Positions 17,721 through 26,568 of a stretch of 44,315 nucleotides of DNA are shown one piece after another (position 1 is the first letter of the stretch; every line of letters starts with the position of its first letter). The position numbers and the translations under genes were made by a program. Source of the stretch: Nitrosomonas sp. (GTDB lineage: Bacteria; Pseudomonadota; Gammaproteobacteria; Burkholderiales; Nitrosomonadaceae). The DNA lies in NCBI GenBank assembly GCA_021774265.1, contig JAJFJG010000143.1:1-44315 (forward strand). Reading direction: 5' to 3'. The notes beneath the pieces were generated by a model. That model was not told the origin of the DNA, ran no database searches, and was given only the letters and a program-made list of their open reading frames with translations.

Positions 17721-18317
17721 TTGAAACAACAAAAAAAACTACCGCAGCTTGTATTGGGATCAAGCTCTATTTACCGTCAAGAGCAACTTGGACGGCTACA
17801 GATTCCATTCGAAATAGCTAATCCATCGATTGATGAAAAACCTTTAGAGAATGAATTGCCAGAAGCAACAGCCTTTCGTTTAGCTGAAACTAAAGCGAGA
17901 TCCGTTGCTATTGCTTATACAGATGCATTGATTATAAGTGCAGATCAAGTGGCAGTGCTGGAAAGTGTACAACTGGGAAAGCCTTTAATTCACGAAAATG
18001 CAGTGAAGCAACTGCAATTTGTGCGCGGTAAAGAAGTTGTGTTTTATTCCGCACTAAGCCTTTTTAACAGTCGAACCAATCGCATGCAAACACGAGTCAT
18101 TCCTTATTATGTTAAGTTTCGTACCTTAAGTGATCAACAAATAGAAAATTACCTTATCAAAGAAAAGCCTTATCATTGTGCAGGCAGTGCAAAGTCAGAA
18201 GGTTTGGGTATAGCGTTAATTGAGCGTATGGCAGGTGACGATCCCAATGCATTGATAGGGCTGCCATTAATCGCGTTGGTAGATATGTTAGCAAACGAGG
18301 GCTTGGAGGTTGTGTGA
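17721..18317 (+). CDS. Maf/YceF-type nucleoside triphosphate pyrophosphatase
   Basis: House-cleaning enzyme that hydrolyses modified nucleotides; the YceF branch prefers m7GTP. Maf landmarks are [12 protein letters not shown] near the N-terminus (LxSxSxxR), ISADQV with the catalytic-type D75/Q76, [12 protein letters not shown], and [10 protein letters not shown] followed by [10 protein letters not shown] near the C-terminus. Length 198 aa is normal. The neighbourhood, diverging from yceD–rpmF–plsX–fab, is the usual home of yceF. The best start appears to be TTG 17721; no Shine-Dalgarno sequence is obvious. The last bases overlap possible upstream starts of the following czcC-like gene. Confidence 0.9.
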   Translation: MKQQKKLPQLVLGSSSIYRQEQLGRLQIPFEIANPSIDEKPLENELPEATAFRLAETKARSVAIAYTDALIISADQVAVLESVQLGKPLIHENAVKQLQFVRGKEVVFYSALSLFNSRTNRMQTRVIPYYVKFRTLSDQQIENYLIKEKPYHCAGSAKSEGLGIALIERMAGDDPNALIGLPLIALVDMLANEGLEVV

Positions 18318-18354
18318 TTATCGTAAACTCAACGGGTGGTTTTTCAAAACACTC

Positions 18355-19749
18355 ATGAAAGAATTTATGGATATTAGAGTGATATTGGTAGTGTTGTTGT
18401 GTGAATATAAGCGTAGGCGTCGAGTACAGCTGATGTTGTTTTTAGTATTTTTTGTATGGTTCGGTATTGCAGCCACTTCAAATTTAATGGCTGAGTATCA
18501 GCCGCATAATGAGGCTTTAAAACAAGAAAGTGAGGGTGATCGTGCAATGCTGTCTTTGTTGGATAAACAAGAGGCGTTAACCTTGTATGATGCAATTAAA
18601 CTGGCGTTACAAAAAAACCCTGAGTTGGCTGCGTTTGCGAAAGAAATAAATGCGCTAGAGGGAGTAACGTTGCAAGCAGGTTTGTTGCCAAACCCGCAAT
18701 TGCTACTTGATGCTGAAGATATCAGTTCGCGACCCAGTGATCCTGGTGCGCGTTTTAACTCTATTAGGATTAGTCAACTCATAGAAACAGCGGGAAAACG
18801 TTCGGCGCGCATGGAAGCGGCTTCGTTAGGTCAAGAGCGAGCTGGCCAAGATTTTGAAATTCGACGCTTAGATTTGATCGCCCAGGTTGCTAATGTATTT
18901 ACCGATGTGCTTGCTGGTCAAGAGCAGGTGCAATTGGCAACGGAAAGCATAGCACTTGCACAAAAGGTGGTTGATACGGTAGCTAAGCGTGTGCTTAGTG
19001 GAAAAGTGCCGCCGGTTGAAGAAACGCGTGCCAAAGTAGCTTATGCGACGACGAAGATCCAGTTTGAGCAAGCAAAGCATGATTTAGATGTGGCACGTAA
19101 ATCATTGGCATTATTATGGGGTAGCCCTATGCCGGGTTTTCAGCAGGTACTAGGAGATCTTGAGTCGTTTGTCATTGTTCCTGATTTCAATACGTTAACT
19201 GAATATTTATATGACAATCCGGCTGCGATTGGAAGTCGATTAAATCTAGAGCAACGTAAAGCAATGTTGGTTTTGGAGAAAGCACGGCGTATTCCTGATA
19301 TTACCCTGAATGCGGGTATTCGACGTTATTCTGAGCCGCATGATACAACAGCATTGGTTGCTCTTTCTTTTCCTATTCCAGTATTTAATCGTAATCAGGG
19401 TAACCTGCTTGAAGCGCACCAGCGTGTAGGTAAGGCGGAAGATGAGTGGGTGGCAACTGATTTGCGTTTAAGAACATTGTTGGTGCAATCCTATGAGGCG
19501 CTGATCGCAGCCCAAAATCAAATCACCATGTTGCGTAAAGAAATATTGCCGGGTGCGCGTGAATCTTTTGAGATGACACGTAGGGGCTATGAATTGGGTC
19601 GTTTTGACTTCCTGGGTATGTTGGATGCACAGCGTACTTTGTTTCAAAATCAAACGTTATATTTGCAAGCATTAGCGAACTATCAGAAATTGATCAATGA
19701 GATTGAACGTTTAATCGCTCGGCCTGTTGACGATGTATCCAATAATTAA
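18355..19749 (+). CDS. CzcC-like outer-membrane metal efflux protein (TolC family)
   Basis: Outer-membrane channel of a tripartite heavy-metal efflux system. Two TolC-type OEP repeats are seen (about 80–270 and 285–470 of the frame) with long helical segments and typical LPNPQLLLDAED, GKRSARMEAA and PVFNRNQGNLLEA patches. The start is uncertain. The frame is open from TTG 18310, overlapping the Maf stop; ATG 18355, ATG 18367 and ATG 18433 are alternatives. A signal peptide fits best with EYKRRRR as the basic region, MLFLVFFVWFGIAATS as the core and cleavage near NLMA. It is followed by the CzcB-like (41-base gap) and CzcA-like genes, so it belongs to one czcCBA operon. Confidence 0.9.
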   Translation: MKEFMDIRVILVVLLCEYKRRRRVQLMLFLVFFVWFGIAATSNLMAEYQPHNEALKQESEGDRAMLSLLDKQEALTLYDAIKLALQKNPELAAFAKEINALEGVTLQAGLLPNPQLLLDAEDISSRPSDPGARFNSIRISQLIETAGKRSARMEAASLGQERAGQDFEIRRLDLIAQVANVFTDVLAGQEQVQLATESIALAQKVVDTVAKRVLSGKVPPVEETRAKVAYATTKIQFEQAKHDLDVARKSLALLWGSPMPGFQQVLGDLESFVIVPDFNTLTEYLYDNPAAIGSRLNLEQRKAMLVLEKARRIPDITLNAGIRRYSEPHDTTALVALSFPIPVFNRNQGNLLEAHQRVGKAEDEWVATDLRLRTLLVQSYEALIAAQNQITMLRKEILPGARESFEMTRRGYELGRFDFLGMLDAQRTLFQNQTLYLQALANYQKLINEIERLIARPVDDVSNN

Positions 19750-19790
19750 TTTAAGTTTTAATGCGAACGAGATTCCTTAAGGAGTGAAAT

Positions 19791-21287
19791 TTGGGAAAAA
19801 CGAATTTAAAGCCAATCATTATTGTGATTGTCATTGGTGTAATACTGGCGGGCATAATTCTGAGTTGGGAAAAAACGGTACCTAATGAAGGCGAGCATGG
19901 TGAATTGTCGGTTGATATAGATGAGGAGCATGGTGAGGCAAAAGGCCCTAGAGGCGGAAAGTTTTTTAAAACTGATGATTTTGGTTTGGAAGTGACTATT
20001 TATGAAAAAGGTGTGTCACCTCAGTTCCGAGTTTTTCTCTATGAAAATGAAAAACTAATTGATCCGACAGCAGCAAAAGTCGCTATAACATTATCGCGTC
20101 TTGGTGCACCTGCGCAGTTGATTGCATTTAAAGCTGAGGGAGATTATTTACTGGGCAACCATGACGTGGTGGAGCCACATTCATTTGATGTGGCTATAGC
20201 CGCTGAGTGGGAAGGAAGAACGTACCATTGGGGATATAGTCAAATTGAGGCACGTGTAGAAATGTCTGATGAGACTTTGGAAAGTACCGGTATTGAAATT
20301 AAAACGGCTGGACCAGCGAAAATCTCGCCAACACTTAAGCTTCCCGGTGTGGTTAACTTTAATCATCATAATGTCGTGCGTGTGGTGCCACGTGCTCCAG
20401 GTATTGTTGTAAACGTTGAGCGTCACTTAGGACAGCAAATAAATAAAGGGGAAGTGTTGGCTGTTGTTGAGAGTCAATTATTAGCGGATCTACGTAGTCA
20501 GTATTTGGCGGCACAGAAGAGGCTAGTTTTGACACAAGCAACCTATGAACGGGAAAAAAAGCTGTGGGAAGAAAAAATTACGGCTAAGCAAGACTATTTG
20601 TTGGCGCAACAACTCGATAGTGAAGCAGAAATTACCTTGGATTTGTTGGCGGCAAAATTACGTGCCTTTGGTGAGCAACCAGATAAAATACATCTGGAAA
20701 AGAATCTGACGCGTTTTGAGATTCGTGCGCCTATCTCAGGGTTAGTGATCACAAAAGCTATCGCACGAGGTGAGGTGATTAAAGAAGATCAAGAAATCTT
20801 TACCATTGCAGACGTATCCACGATGTATGCCAATTTGACAGTTTACCCAAAAGACTTGACCGCCATTAAGAATGGTCAGACAGCCGTCATCACGGCGACA
20901 GCTTCTGCTGTTGAAGGTGAGGGGGTTGTATCCTATATCAGTGCACTCATTGATGAACAAACACGTACAGCTACAGCCCGTGTAACACTTGAAAATGACA
21001 ATGGGCAATGGCGCTCCGGGATGTTTATTAGCGCGGCATTGGTAACTGAAGAAATTCAGGTGCCGGTGGCAGTCTCGATCGATGCATTACAAACACTATT
21101 TGGTTGGTCGGTGGTGTTTGGACGTTATGGTCAGCATTTTGAGGCGCGCCCCCTGGAACTAGGGCGCAGTGATGACAAGATGGTCGAGGTGCTTGATGGG
21201 CTGTCGGAAGGGGAACAGTATGCCGCAGGCAATAGTTTTGCTGTTAAGGCTGAACTGGGTAAAGCGGGCGCATCACATGATCATTGA
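19791..21287 (+). CDS. CzcB-like periplasmic adaptor of metal RND pump
   Basis: Membrane fusion protein joining the inner-membrane pump to the outer-membrane channel. It has a single N-terminal membrane helix (~9–26), an extra N-terminal domain with His/acidic residues (GEHGELSVDIDEEHGEAKGP) as in CzcB-type adaptors, a barrel-sandwich/lipoyl region (VVRVVPRAPGIVVNV…GEVLAVVES) around a helical hairpin, then beta-barrel and membrane-proximal domains. The C-terminal AGASHDH could help to bind metal. 498 aa. The start codon is TTG at 19791, chosen because AAGGAG lies about 8 bases upstream. It lies between the czcC-like and czcA-like genes. Confidence 0.92.
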   Translation: MGKTNLKPIIIVIVIGVILAGIILSWEKTVPNEGEHGELSVDIDEEHGEAKGPRGGKFFKTDDFGLEVTIYEKGVSPQFRVFLYENEKLIDPTAAKVAITLSRLGAPAQLIAFKAEGDYLLGNHDVVEPHSFDVAIAAEWEGRTYHWGYSQIEARVEMSDETLESTGIEIKTAGPAKISPTLKLPGVVNFNHHNVVRVVPRAPGIVVNVERHLGQQINKGEVLAVVESQLLADLRSQYLAAQKRLVLTQATYEREKKLWEEKITAKQDYLLAQQLDSEAEITLDLLAAKLRAFGEQPDKIHLEKNLTRFEIRAPISGLVITKAIARGEVIKEDQEIFTIADVSTMYANLTVYPKDLTAIKNGQTAVITATASAVEGEGVVSYISALIDEQTRTATARVTLENDNGQWRSGMFISAALVTEEIQVPVAVSIDALQTLFGWSVVFGRYGQHFEARPLELGRSDDKMVEVLDGLSEGEQYAAGNSFAVKAELGKAGASHDH

Positions 21288-21343
21288 GATATGGCGAAAA
21301 TTTACAATCAAGATCAGTGAGATGTTTCCCCAAGGGCTGAAGA

Positions 21344-24300
21344 ATGTTTGAGCGTATTTTACAGGTAGCTATCTATCATCGTGGTCTAATCTTGGTGGGT
21401 GTGTTTGCAATGGCTCTGTTTGGGGTTTATAGCTATCAAAACCTACCTATTGATGCTGTTCCAGATATTACTAATGTACAAGTACAAATCAATACGGAGG
21501 CACCTGGATATTCTCCGCTTGAAGCCGAGCAGCGTTTGACTTTTCCTGTCGAGACTATTATGGCAGGGCTACCTAATCTGGATTATACCCGTTCTATTTC
21601 TCGCTATGGATTGTCGCAGGTTACAGTTGTTTTTAAAGAAGACACGGATATTTATTTTGCACGTCAGTTGGTTAGTCAACGTATTCAAGATGTAAAGGGT
21701 AAATTGCCTTTTGGCATAGAGCCGCGAATGGGACCAATTTCTACGGGTCTAGGTGAGATTTTCATGTGGACGGTTGACGCAGAAGACGGCGCATTAAAGC
21801 CCGATGGCACGCCCTATAACACCACCGATTTACGTGAAATCCAGGATTGGGTTATCAGGCCACAGTTACTCACAGTTCGAGGTGTCACAGAAGTTAATTC
21901 GGTTGGTGGGTATGTTAAGCAATTTCACGTGACGCCATACCCGGATAAATTGATTTCCTTTGGTTTGGGCTTTCAGGATATTGTGACGGCATTGTCATTA
22001 AATAATCTCAATGTTGGTGCTGGTTATATTGAGAAAAGTGGTGAGCAATATTTGGTTCGTGTGCCTGGTCAGGTAGCAGATATGATCGAAATCGGTGAGA
22101 TTGTTCTAGCTAGTCGACAAGGCGTTCCGGTGCGTATCAAGGATGTTGCTGATGTCATGCTTGGTAAAGAATTGCGTAACGGTGCAGCAACCCAAGATGG
22201 CAAAGAGGTGGTGCTGGGAACAGTTCATATGCTAATTGGAGAAAACAGCCAGATTGTTTCCCATGCGGCGGCTGATAAATTAATTGAGATTAATCGCAGT
22301 TTGCCTGAAGGTGTGGTCGCAACGCCAGTATATAACCGAACCACATTGGTGGATAAAACGATTCAAACCGTGGCATCTAATCTGGTTGAAGGTGCTGTCC
22401 TAGTTATTGTGGTTTTATTCATATTTTTGGGTAACATACGTGCGGCAGTGATAGCTGCGCTGGTTATACCGCTATCCATGCTATTTACCTTCAGTGGCAT
22501 GGTAGCTAATAATGTCAGTGCAAACCTAATGAGTTTAGGCGCATTGGATTTTGGCATCATAGTCGATGGTGCTATTGTCATTATTGAAAACTGTATTCGG
22601 CACCTGGGAAAAGAACAGGCACGGTTAGGTAGAACATTAACACTCAGCGAACGCTTAGTCGTTGTTTTTGCTGCATCTAAAGAAGCAAGGCAAGCACTGT
22701 TCTTCGGTGAATTCATCATTATAATCGTTTATTTGCCTATCTTCGCATTGACAGGCGTAGAAGGGAAAATGTTTCATCCAATGGCTTTCACAGTCGTGAC
22801 GGCCCTGCTCGGAGCATTTATTCTTTCTGTGACGTTTGTGCCCGCAGCCGTTGCGTTGTTTTTATCAGGCAAAGTGGAAGATAAAGAAGGTGGTGTGATG
22901 ACATGGGCAAAAGCAGCTTATTTGCCTGCTTTAATATTTGTAATGCGTAACAAGGCGCTGACGCTTACATTCGCCGTGGTTGTTGTGGTTCTTTCTGGTT
23001 TGCTGGCAACGCGAATGGGTAGTGAATTTATCCCTAGTCTGAATGAAGGAGACATTGCGCTTCATGCCATGCGTATTCCTGGTACCAGCTTAATGACTGC
23101 AGTTGAGATGCAAAATGAGCTTGAAAAGAAAATCAAGACATTTGCAGAAGTTGAGCGGGTTTTCTCCAAAATCGGAACTCCAGAAATTGCGACCGACCCA
23201 ATGCCACCGAGTGTGGCAGATGTTTTTATCATACTTAAACCCCAGGAAGAGTGGACAGGTTCGTATCGTACCAAGAGTGAGTTAATTGTAGCCATGGAAC
23301 GGGCAGTAAATGATGTGTCAGGGAACAACTATGAGTTTACCCAGCCGATACAAATGCGCTTTAATGAGTTAATATCTGGTGTACGTGCCGATGTTGCGGT
23401 AAAAGTATTTGGTGATGATATGGATACATTGCACGATGTGGGTGAGCAGATAGAGAGAATTCTTGAGTCTGTACCCGGTGCGGCAGATGTGAAAATTGAG
23501 CAATTGACTGGGTTGCCTATGCTTTCCATGCAAATGGACCGGACAAAGATGGCGCGTTATGGTTTGAATGTGGCTGATGTGCAGGATGTCATTACCATAG
23601 CAGTAGGAGGTAAGAGCGCTGGACTTATTTATGAAGGTGATCGTCGTTTTGAGTTGTTGGTGCGTTTACCTGAACAGCTACGGATTGATATTGAAGCCCT
23701 TAAACGTTTGCCTATAAAATTACCCGTTACTGCAGTAAGTTTGCCACCTGCTTATCTTGCGTTAGGTGAAGTGGTTAACTTTGATATGATTGAGGGACCT
23801 AATCAAATTAGTCGTGAGAATGGAAAACGTAGAGCTGTTGTCAGTGCAAATGTGCGAGGACAGGATTTGGGCTCCTTTGTTAATGAGGCGCAAGCGCGTA
23901 TTGCTGAACAAGTACAAATTCCACCAGGATATTGGGTGGTATGGGGCGGTCAATATGAGCAAATGGTTTCAGCAACAGATCGTCTTAAAATCGTAGTGCC
24001 CATTGCGCTCGGATTGATTTTTACCTTGCTTTATATCATGTTTGGAAATTTTCGTGATGGGCTGATAGTGTTCTCTGGTGTTCCATTTGCGTTGTCTGGC
24101 GGAGTGCTGGCCCTGTGGTTGAGTGATATTCCTTTTTCCATTTCCACAGCAGTGGGTTTCATTGCGGTGTCTGGAATTTCCGTATTAAACGGGATAGTTT
24201 TATTAACGTTCATTCGTAACCTGCGCGAGCAGGGATGCACGTTGGATGATGCCATTCAAACGGGCGCGTTGACGCGTTTGCGACCTGTGTTAATGACAGC

Positions 24301-24496
24301 TTTAACTGATGCGATTGGCTTCGTTCCTATGGCATTGGCCGTAAGCATTGGTGCAGAAGTGCAACGACCGTTAGCAACCGTGGTCATTGGCGGAGTGTTA
24401 ACGTCGACTATATTAACGTTATTGGTGCTACCTGTTTTGTATCAATTGACGCATAGACAAAATCATTCTGCTACGAATGTGAAAGATTACCTATAA
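21344..24496 (+). CDS. czcA: CzcA-type heavy-metal RND efflux pump
   Basis: Inner-membrane proton-driven pump exporting divalent metal cations through the CzcB/CzcC-like partners. The 1050-residue frame shows the RND layout: TM1 at ~13–30, a large periplasmic loop, TMs 2–6 from ~345, a second loop from ~560 and TMs 8–12 at ~890–1035. The fourth helix has DFGIIVDGAIVIIEN, with D402, D408 and E415. These are the CzcA proton-relay residues and mark the Zn/Co/Cd (HME1-like) or related divalent group rather than the Cu/Ag CusA type. The gene appears intact. It follows the czcB-like gene by 56 bases. No regulator such as czcRS is in the window. Confidence 0.95.
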   Translation: MFERILQVAIYHRGLILVGVFAMALFGVYSYQNLPIDAVPDITNVQVQINTEAPGYSPLEAEQRLTFPVETIMAGLPNLDYTRSISRYGLSQVTVVFKEDTDIYFARQLVSQRIQDVKGKLPFGIEPRMGPISTGLGEIFMWTVDAEDGALKPDGTPYNTTDLREIQDWVIRPQLLTVRGVTEVNSVGGYVKQFHVTPYPDKLISFGLGFQDIVTALSLNNLNVGAGYIEKSGEQYLVRVPGQVADMIEIGEIVLASRQGVPVRIKDVADVMLGKELRNGAATQDGKEVVLGTVHMLIGENSQIVSHAAADKLIEINRSLPEGVVATPVYNRTTLVDKTIQTVASNLVEGAVLVIVVLFIFLGNIRAAVIAALVIPLSMLFTFSGMVANNVSANLMSLGALDFGIIVDGAIVIIENCIRHLGKEQARLGRTLTLSERLVVVFAASKEARQALFFGEFIIIIVYLPIFALTGVEGKMFHPMAFTVVTALLGAFILSVTFVPAAVALFLSGKVEDKEGGVMTWAKAAYLPALIFVMRNKALTLTFAVVVVVLSGLLATRMGSEFIPSLNEGDIALHAMRIPGTSLMTAVEMQNELEKKIKTFAEVERVFSKIGTPEIATDPMPPSVADVFIILKPQEEWTGSYRTKSELIVAMERAVNDVSGNNYEFTQPIQMRFNELISGVRADVAVKVFGDDMDTLHDVGEQIERILESVPGAADVKIEQLTGLPMLSMQMDRTKMARYGLNVADVQDVITIAVGGKSAGLIYEGDRRFELLVRLPEQLRIDIEALKRLPIKLPVTAVSLPPAYLALGEVVNFDMIEGPNQISRENGKRRAVVSANVRGQDLGSFVNEAQARIAEQVQIPPGYWVVWGGQYEQMVSATDRLKIVVPIALGLIFTLLYIMFGNFRDGLIVFSGVPFALSGGVLALWLSDIPFSISTAVGFIAVSGISVLNGIVLLTFIRNLREQGCTLDDAIQTGALTRLRPVLMTALTDAIGFVPMALAVSIGAEVQRPLATVVIGGVLTSTILTLLVLPVLYQLTHRQNHSATNVKDYL

Positions 24497-24507
24497 ATGC
24501 TATTCTC

Positions 24508-24686
24508 AGTCTATTGTTGATTTGTCGGAATTTTTTACAGTTTAACGCAAGGAACAATGCCAAAAAGAATGTGTTAACGTAACCTTTTGTATTTGCTATT
24601 TTAATATTTAATTAAAAATGTGGCATGTATTTTGCTATTAGTATTATTATTGGTGGTATGATCGTGGGACAAAGTCTATTGTTGAT
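24508..24686. repeat. Pair of 14-bp direct repeats upstream of the HprK-like cassette
   Basis: The sequence agtctattgttgat occurs at 24508–24521 and again at 24673–24686, flanking the sigma-54-like promoter. They may be regulator sites, the ends of an insertion, or chance. Confidence 0.6.
24621..24636 (+). promoter_or_regulatory. Putative sigma-54 (-24/-12) promoter
   Basis: TGGCAT, five bases, then TTGCT matches the RpoN consensus TGGCAC-N5-TTGCW with one mismatch. The essential GG and GC doublets are exactly 12 bases apart. Transcription would begin near 24647, about 164 bases before the ATG of the Tat-signal gene. Sigma-54 promoters need an activator; none is encoded in the window. Confidence 0.6.
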
Positions 24687-24810
24687 GGTTGAAATAATCG
24701 ATTGTATTTGCTTGCCGTTTTTTATAAGTAAGCTACACTAAGTTAAGGTAATAGATTTATGAGTGGTGGCAACCGTAGTTTTTTTGTCTATCGTGAGAGG
24801 CGAATTTAAA

Positions 24811-25266
24811 ATGACTGAAGAGCAAAAAAATAAGCAAATGGAACAACGGGAAGTGAAAGCTTCAGCAGATAAACTGTCAGAAAATAAGAGACGACGGCTA
24901 ATTAAAGGTGCTGTGGCAATTCCTGTGATCATGACGCTGCAGAGTGGTGCTGCGTTGGCTCGCACTAGTAATCTTGTGGGGTCTCTTGAGGAGGATATAC
25001 CTGATGACTCAACACATGTTGCAACTCAGGATCTTGGTAATGGAAAGCGAATAGTTTGCGCTCACCCTGATGACTCTGAAGATCAAAGCGGTGCTCCTCC
25101 TTATGATCTTGGGAATGCGCCAATGGGTCATCTTGAGCCAAATTTTGATTCTAATGGCAACGCTCTTTCGTTGAATGATCAAGCAAATAATTGTCGAGGC
25201 GGGGGAGGATTAGTGATTTCAGCGACTGCTTTCTCTTCTTTCGATGGTAGAATGGCTGGTCTTTAG
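24811..25266 (+). CDS. Small Tat-signal protein, putative substrate of the HprK-like cassette
   Basis: No family recognised with certainty. From ATG 24811 (GAGAGG about 10 bases upstream) the protein has 151 residues; a GTG at 24763 in frame is less likely. Residues 1–26 are charged and hydrophilic. Residues 27–50 form a Tat-like signal (RRRLIKG, then AVAIPVIMTLQSGAALA), with cleavage expected after A50. The mature ~100 residues are acidic, with two Cys (C83, C128), an internal imperfect repeat (PDDS…DLGN at 64–77 and 86–102), a GGGG run (130–133) and a Ser-containing hydrophobic end (LVISATAFSSF). It lies 103 bases before the PqqD-like gene, downstream of a sigma-54-like promoter. It may be a peptide modified in the cytosol by the next three gene products and then exported; this is inference. 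Confidence 0.72.
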   Translation: MTEEQKNKQMEQREVKASADKLSENKRRRLIKGAVAIPVIMTLQSGAALARTSNLVGSLEEDIPDDSTHVATQDLGNGKRIVCAHPDDSEDQSGAPPYDLGNAPMGHLEPNFDSNGNALSLNDQANNCRGGGGLVISATAFSSFDGRMAGL

Positions 25267-25369
25267 TTTTGCGGGTTTGATTTTCCGTATGTGTTTTTTC
25301 TGGCGAGGAAAGATAATATGTCGAACAGTCGGCTTTGTAATCTGACCACTTAATTTTTAGGGAAGTGAA

Positions 25370-25669
25370 TTGACAGGAGCTTACTGGCGGTCGGTAAGTT
25401 TTTCATCCCTGCAGATAGAAGAATGGGGTGGAGAATTTACTGTGTTTCAGCCGAATTCAGGAAAAACCCATTTCTTAAATCAGATGGGGTTGCATATACT
25501 TTTATGTCTTGATCGTGCCCCTACATCAGAAGATGAGATCTTTGTATTTCTGACGGATCAGTTTCAATTGACACTCGATCAAAATTTTTCTCAACAGACC
25601 ATAAAGACACTTCATCGTTTTGATGAGCTTGGCCTGATTGAGAAAGTGAGACCAGAATCTTTGACATGA
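25370..25669 (+). CDS. PqqD-like protein of the HPr-rel-A type cassette
   Basis: 99-aa protein resembling PqqD family peptide chaperones (RiPP recognition elements). Seen are a beta-rich N-terminus (WGGEFTVFQPNSGKTHFLNQ), a helix (MGLHILLCLDRAPTSEDEI) and a C-terminal helix (TIKTLHRFDELGLIEKV), which is the winged-helix PqqD layout. PqqD relatives bind leader peptides and present them to modifying enzymes. The start is TTG 25370 with GGGAAGTG about 5 bases upstream. It overlaps the kinase gene by four bases (ATGA), so the two are translationally coupled. The likely client is the Tat-signal protein upstream. Confidence 0.8.
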   Translation: MTGAYWRSVSFSSLQIEEWGGEFTVFQPNSGKTHFLNQMGLHILLCLDRAPTSEDEIFVFLTDQFQLTLDQNFSQQTIKTLHRFDELGLIEKVRPESLT

Positions 25670-26568
25670 CGGTGGGACAAGTTCCATTCGGGAAATTTAT
25701 TGCTTTACTGTCAGACTCGGGACTAAGAGTTCGCGTAGGTCCCTTCAATATACGAATTAATACTAAATCTGTAACACTTGCAAATCATATTTATCGCCTC
25801 TATGAGAGCTATAAGTTGGCAGAGGATGAATTCGCTGAGTTTCATGTGCAGGTCATAGTAGTACACCCCAAAAGAAAAATATTCTCTCCGCATATTCGTT
25901 TTTTTGTTGACGGACACTCACCTTTTCCACCATTTCCTCAGGAACAAGGGCTTACGGCACTTGAGTGGGGCATTAATCTCGTTATCGCAGCTCGGGTCAG
26001 TCACTTATTATTATTTCATTCTGCTGCTGTGGAGAGAAATGGTCAAGTCATTTTGTTTCCAGCCTGGCCTGGAAGTGGCAAGACGACACTCTGTACAGCT
26101 TTAATATACCGTGGATATCGTCTTTTTTCTGATGAGTTTGGACTGATGGATCCCGATAACGGCGACTTTTTTCCTATACCCAGATTGATGCCGCTTAAGA
26201 ATGAATCGATTCAGGTTATTAGAGATTATTTGCCAGAAGCCATACTTGGGCATGAAATACCTAAGACATTGAAGGGTACAATTGCGCATGTCCGTCCACC
26301 GAAAGAAAGTTTTATGCGTTCAGAAGAAACCGCCAAAGCAAAATGGATTATATTCCCAAAATGGGTTGCGGGTTCTTCTCTAAGTTTGGAGCCACTGCCT
26401 GATTCTGAGGCTTTTTTGTTATTAGCAAGTAATTCATTTAATTATGAAGTATTAGGTGAGGTAGGTTTTCAGGCGGTTACGCATCTAATTAGAACTTGTT
26501 CTTGCTACAAACTGGTTTATTCTGATTTTGACGATGTAATTAGTGCCATGAATGATTTGACTGACTGA
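25666..26568 (+). CDS. HprK-related kinase A
   Basis: 300-aa protein with the C-terminal HPr kinase/phosphorylase fold but without the full HprK N-terminal domain. Visible motifs are LLFHSAAVERNG (117–126; His118 at the position common in this group), the P-loop PAWPGSGKTT (132–141, Lys139) and SDE at 155–157, matching the D-E of the HprK active site. True HprK phosphorylates Ser46 of HPr. Relatives in phosphorylated lasso peptide clusters phosphorylate Ser of the precursor peptide. No ptsH or PTS gene is nearby, and the coupling to a PqqD-like gene (4-base overlap) and a nucleotidyltransferase gene (1-base overlap) points to peptide or protein modification. Confidence 0.85.
   Translation: MTVGQVPFGKFIALLSDSGLRVRVGPFNIRINTKSVTLANHIYRLYESYKLAEDEFAEFHVQVIVVHPKRKIFSPHIRFFVDGHSPFPPFPQEQGLTALEWGINLVIAARVSHLLLFHSAAVERNGQVILFPAWPGSGKTTLCTALIYRGYRLFSDEFGLMDPDNGDFFPIPRLMPLKNESIQVIRDYLPEAILGHEIPKTLKGTIAHVRPPKESFMRSEETAKAKWIIFPKWVAGSSLSLEPLPDSEAFLLLASNSFNYEVLGEVGFQAVTHLIRTCSCYKLVYSDFDDVISAMNDLTD

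Noticed and set aside
25666..26568. Genuine HPr kinase/phosphorylase of the PTS
   Set aside because: The N-terminal HprK domain is missing and no ptsH, ptsI or rpoN–hpf–ptsN context is present; P-loop and context fit the HprK-related kinase group.
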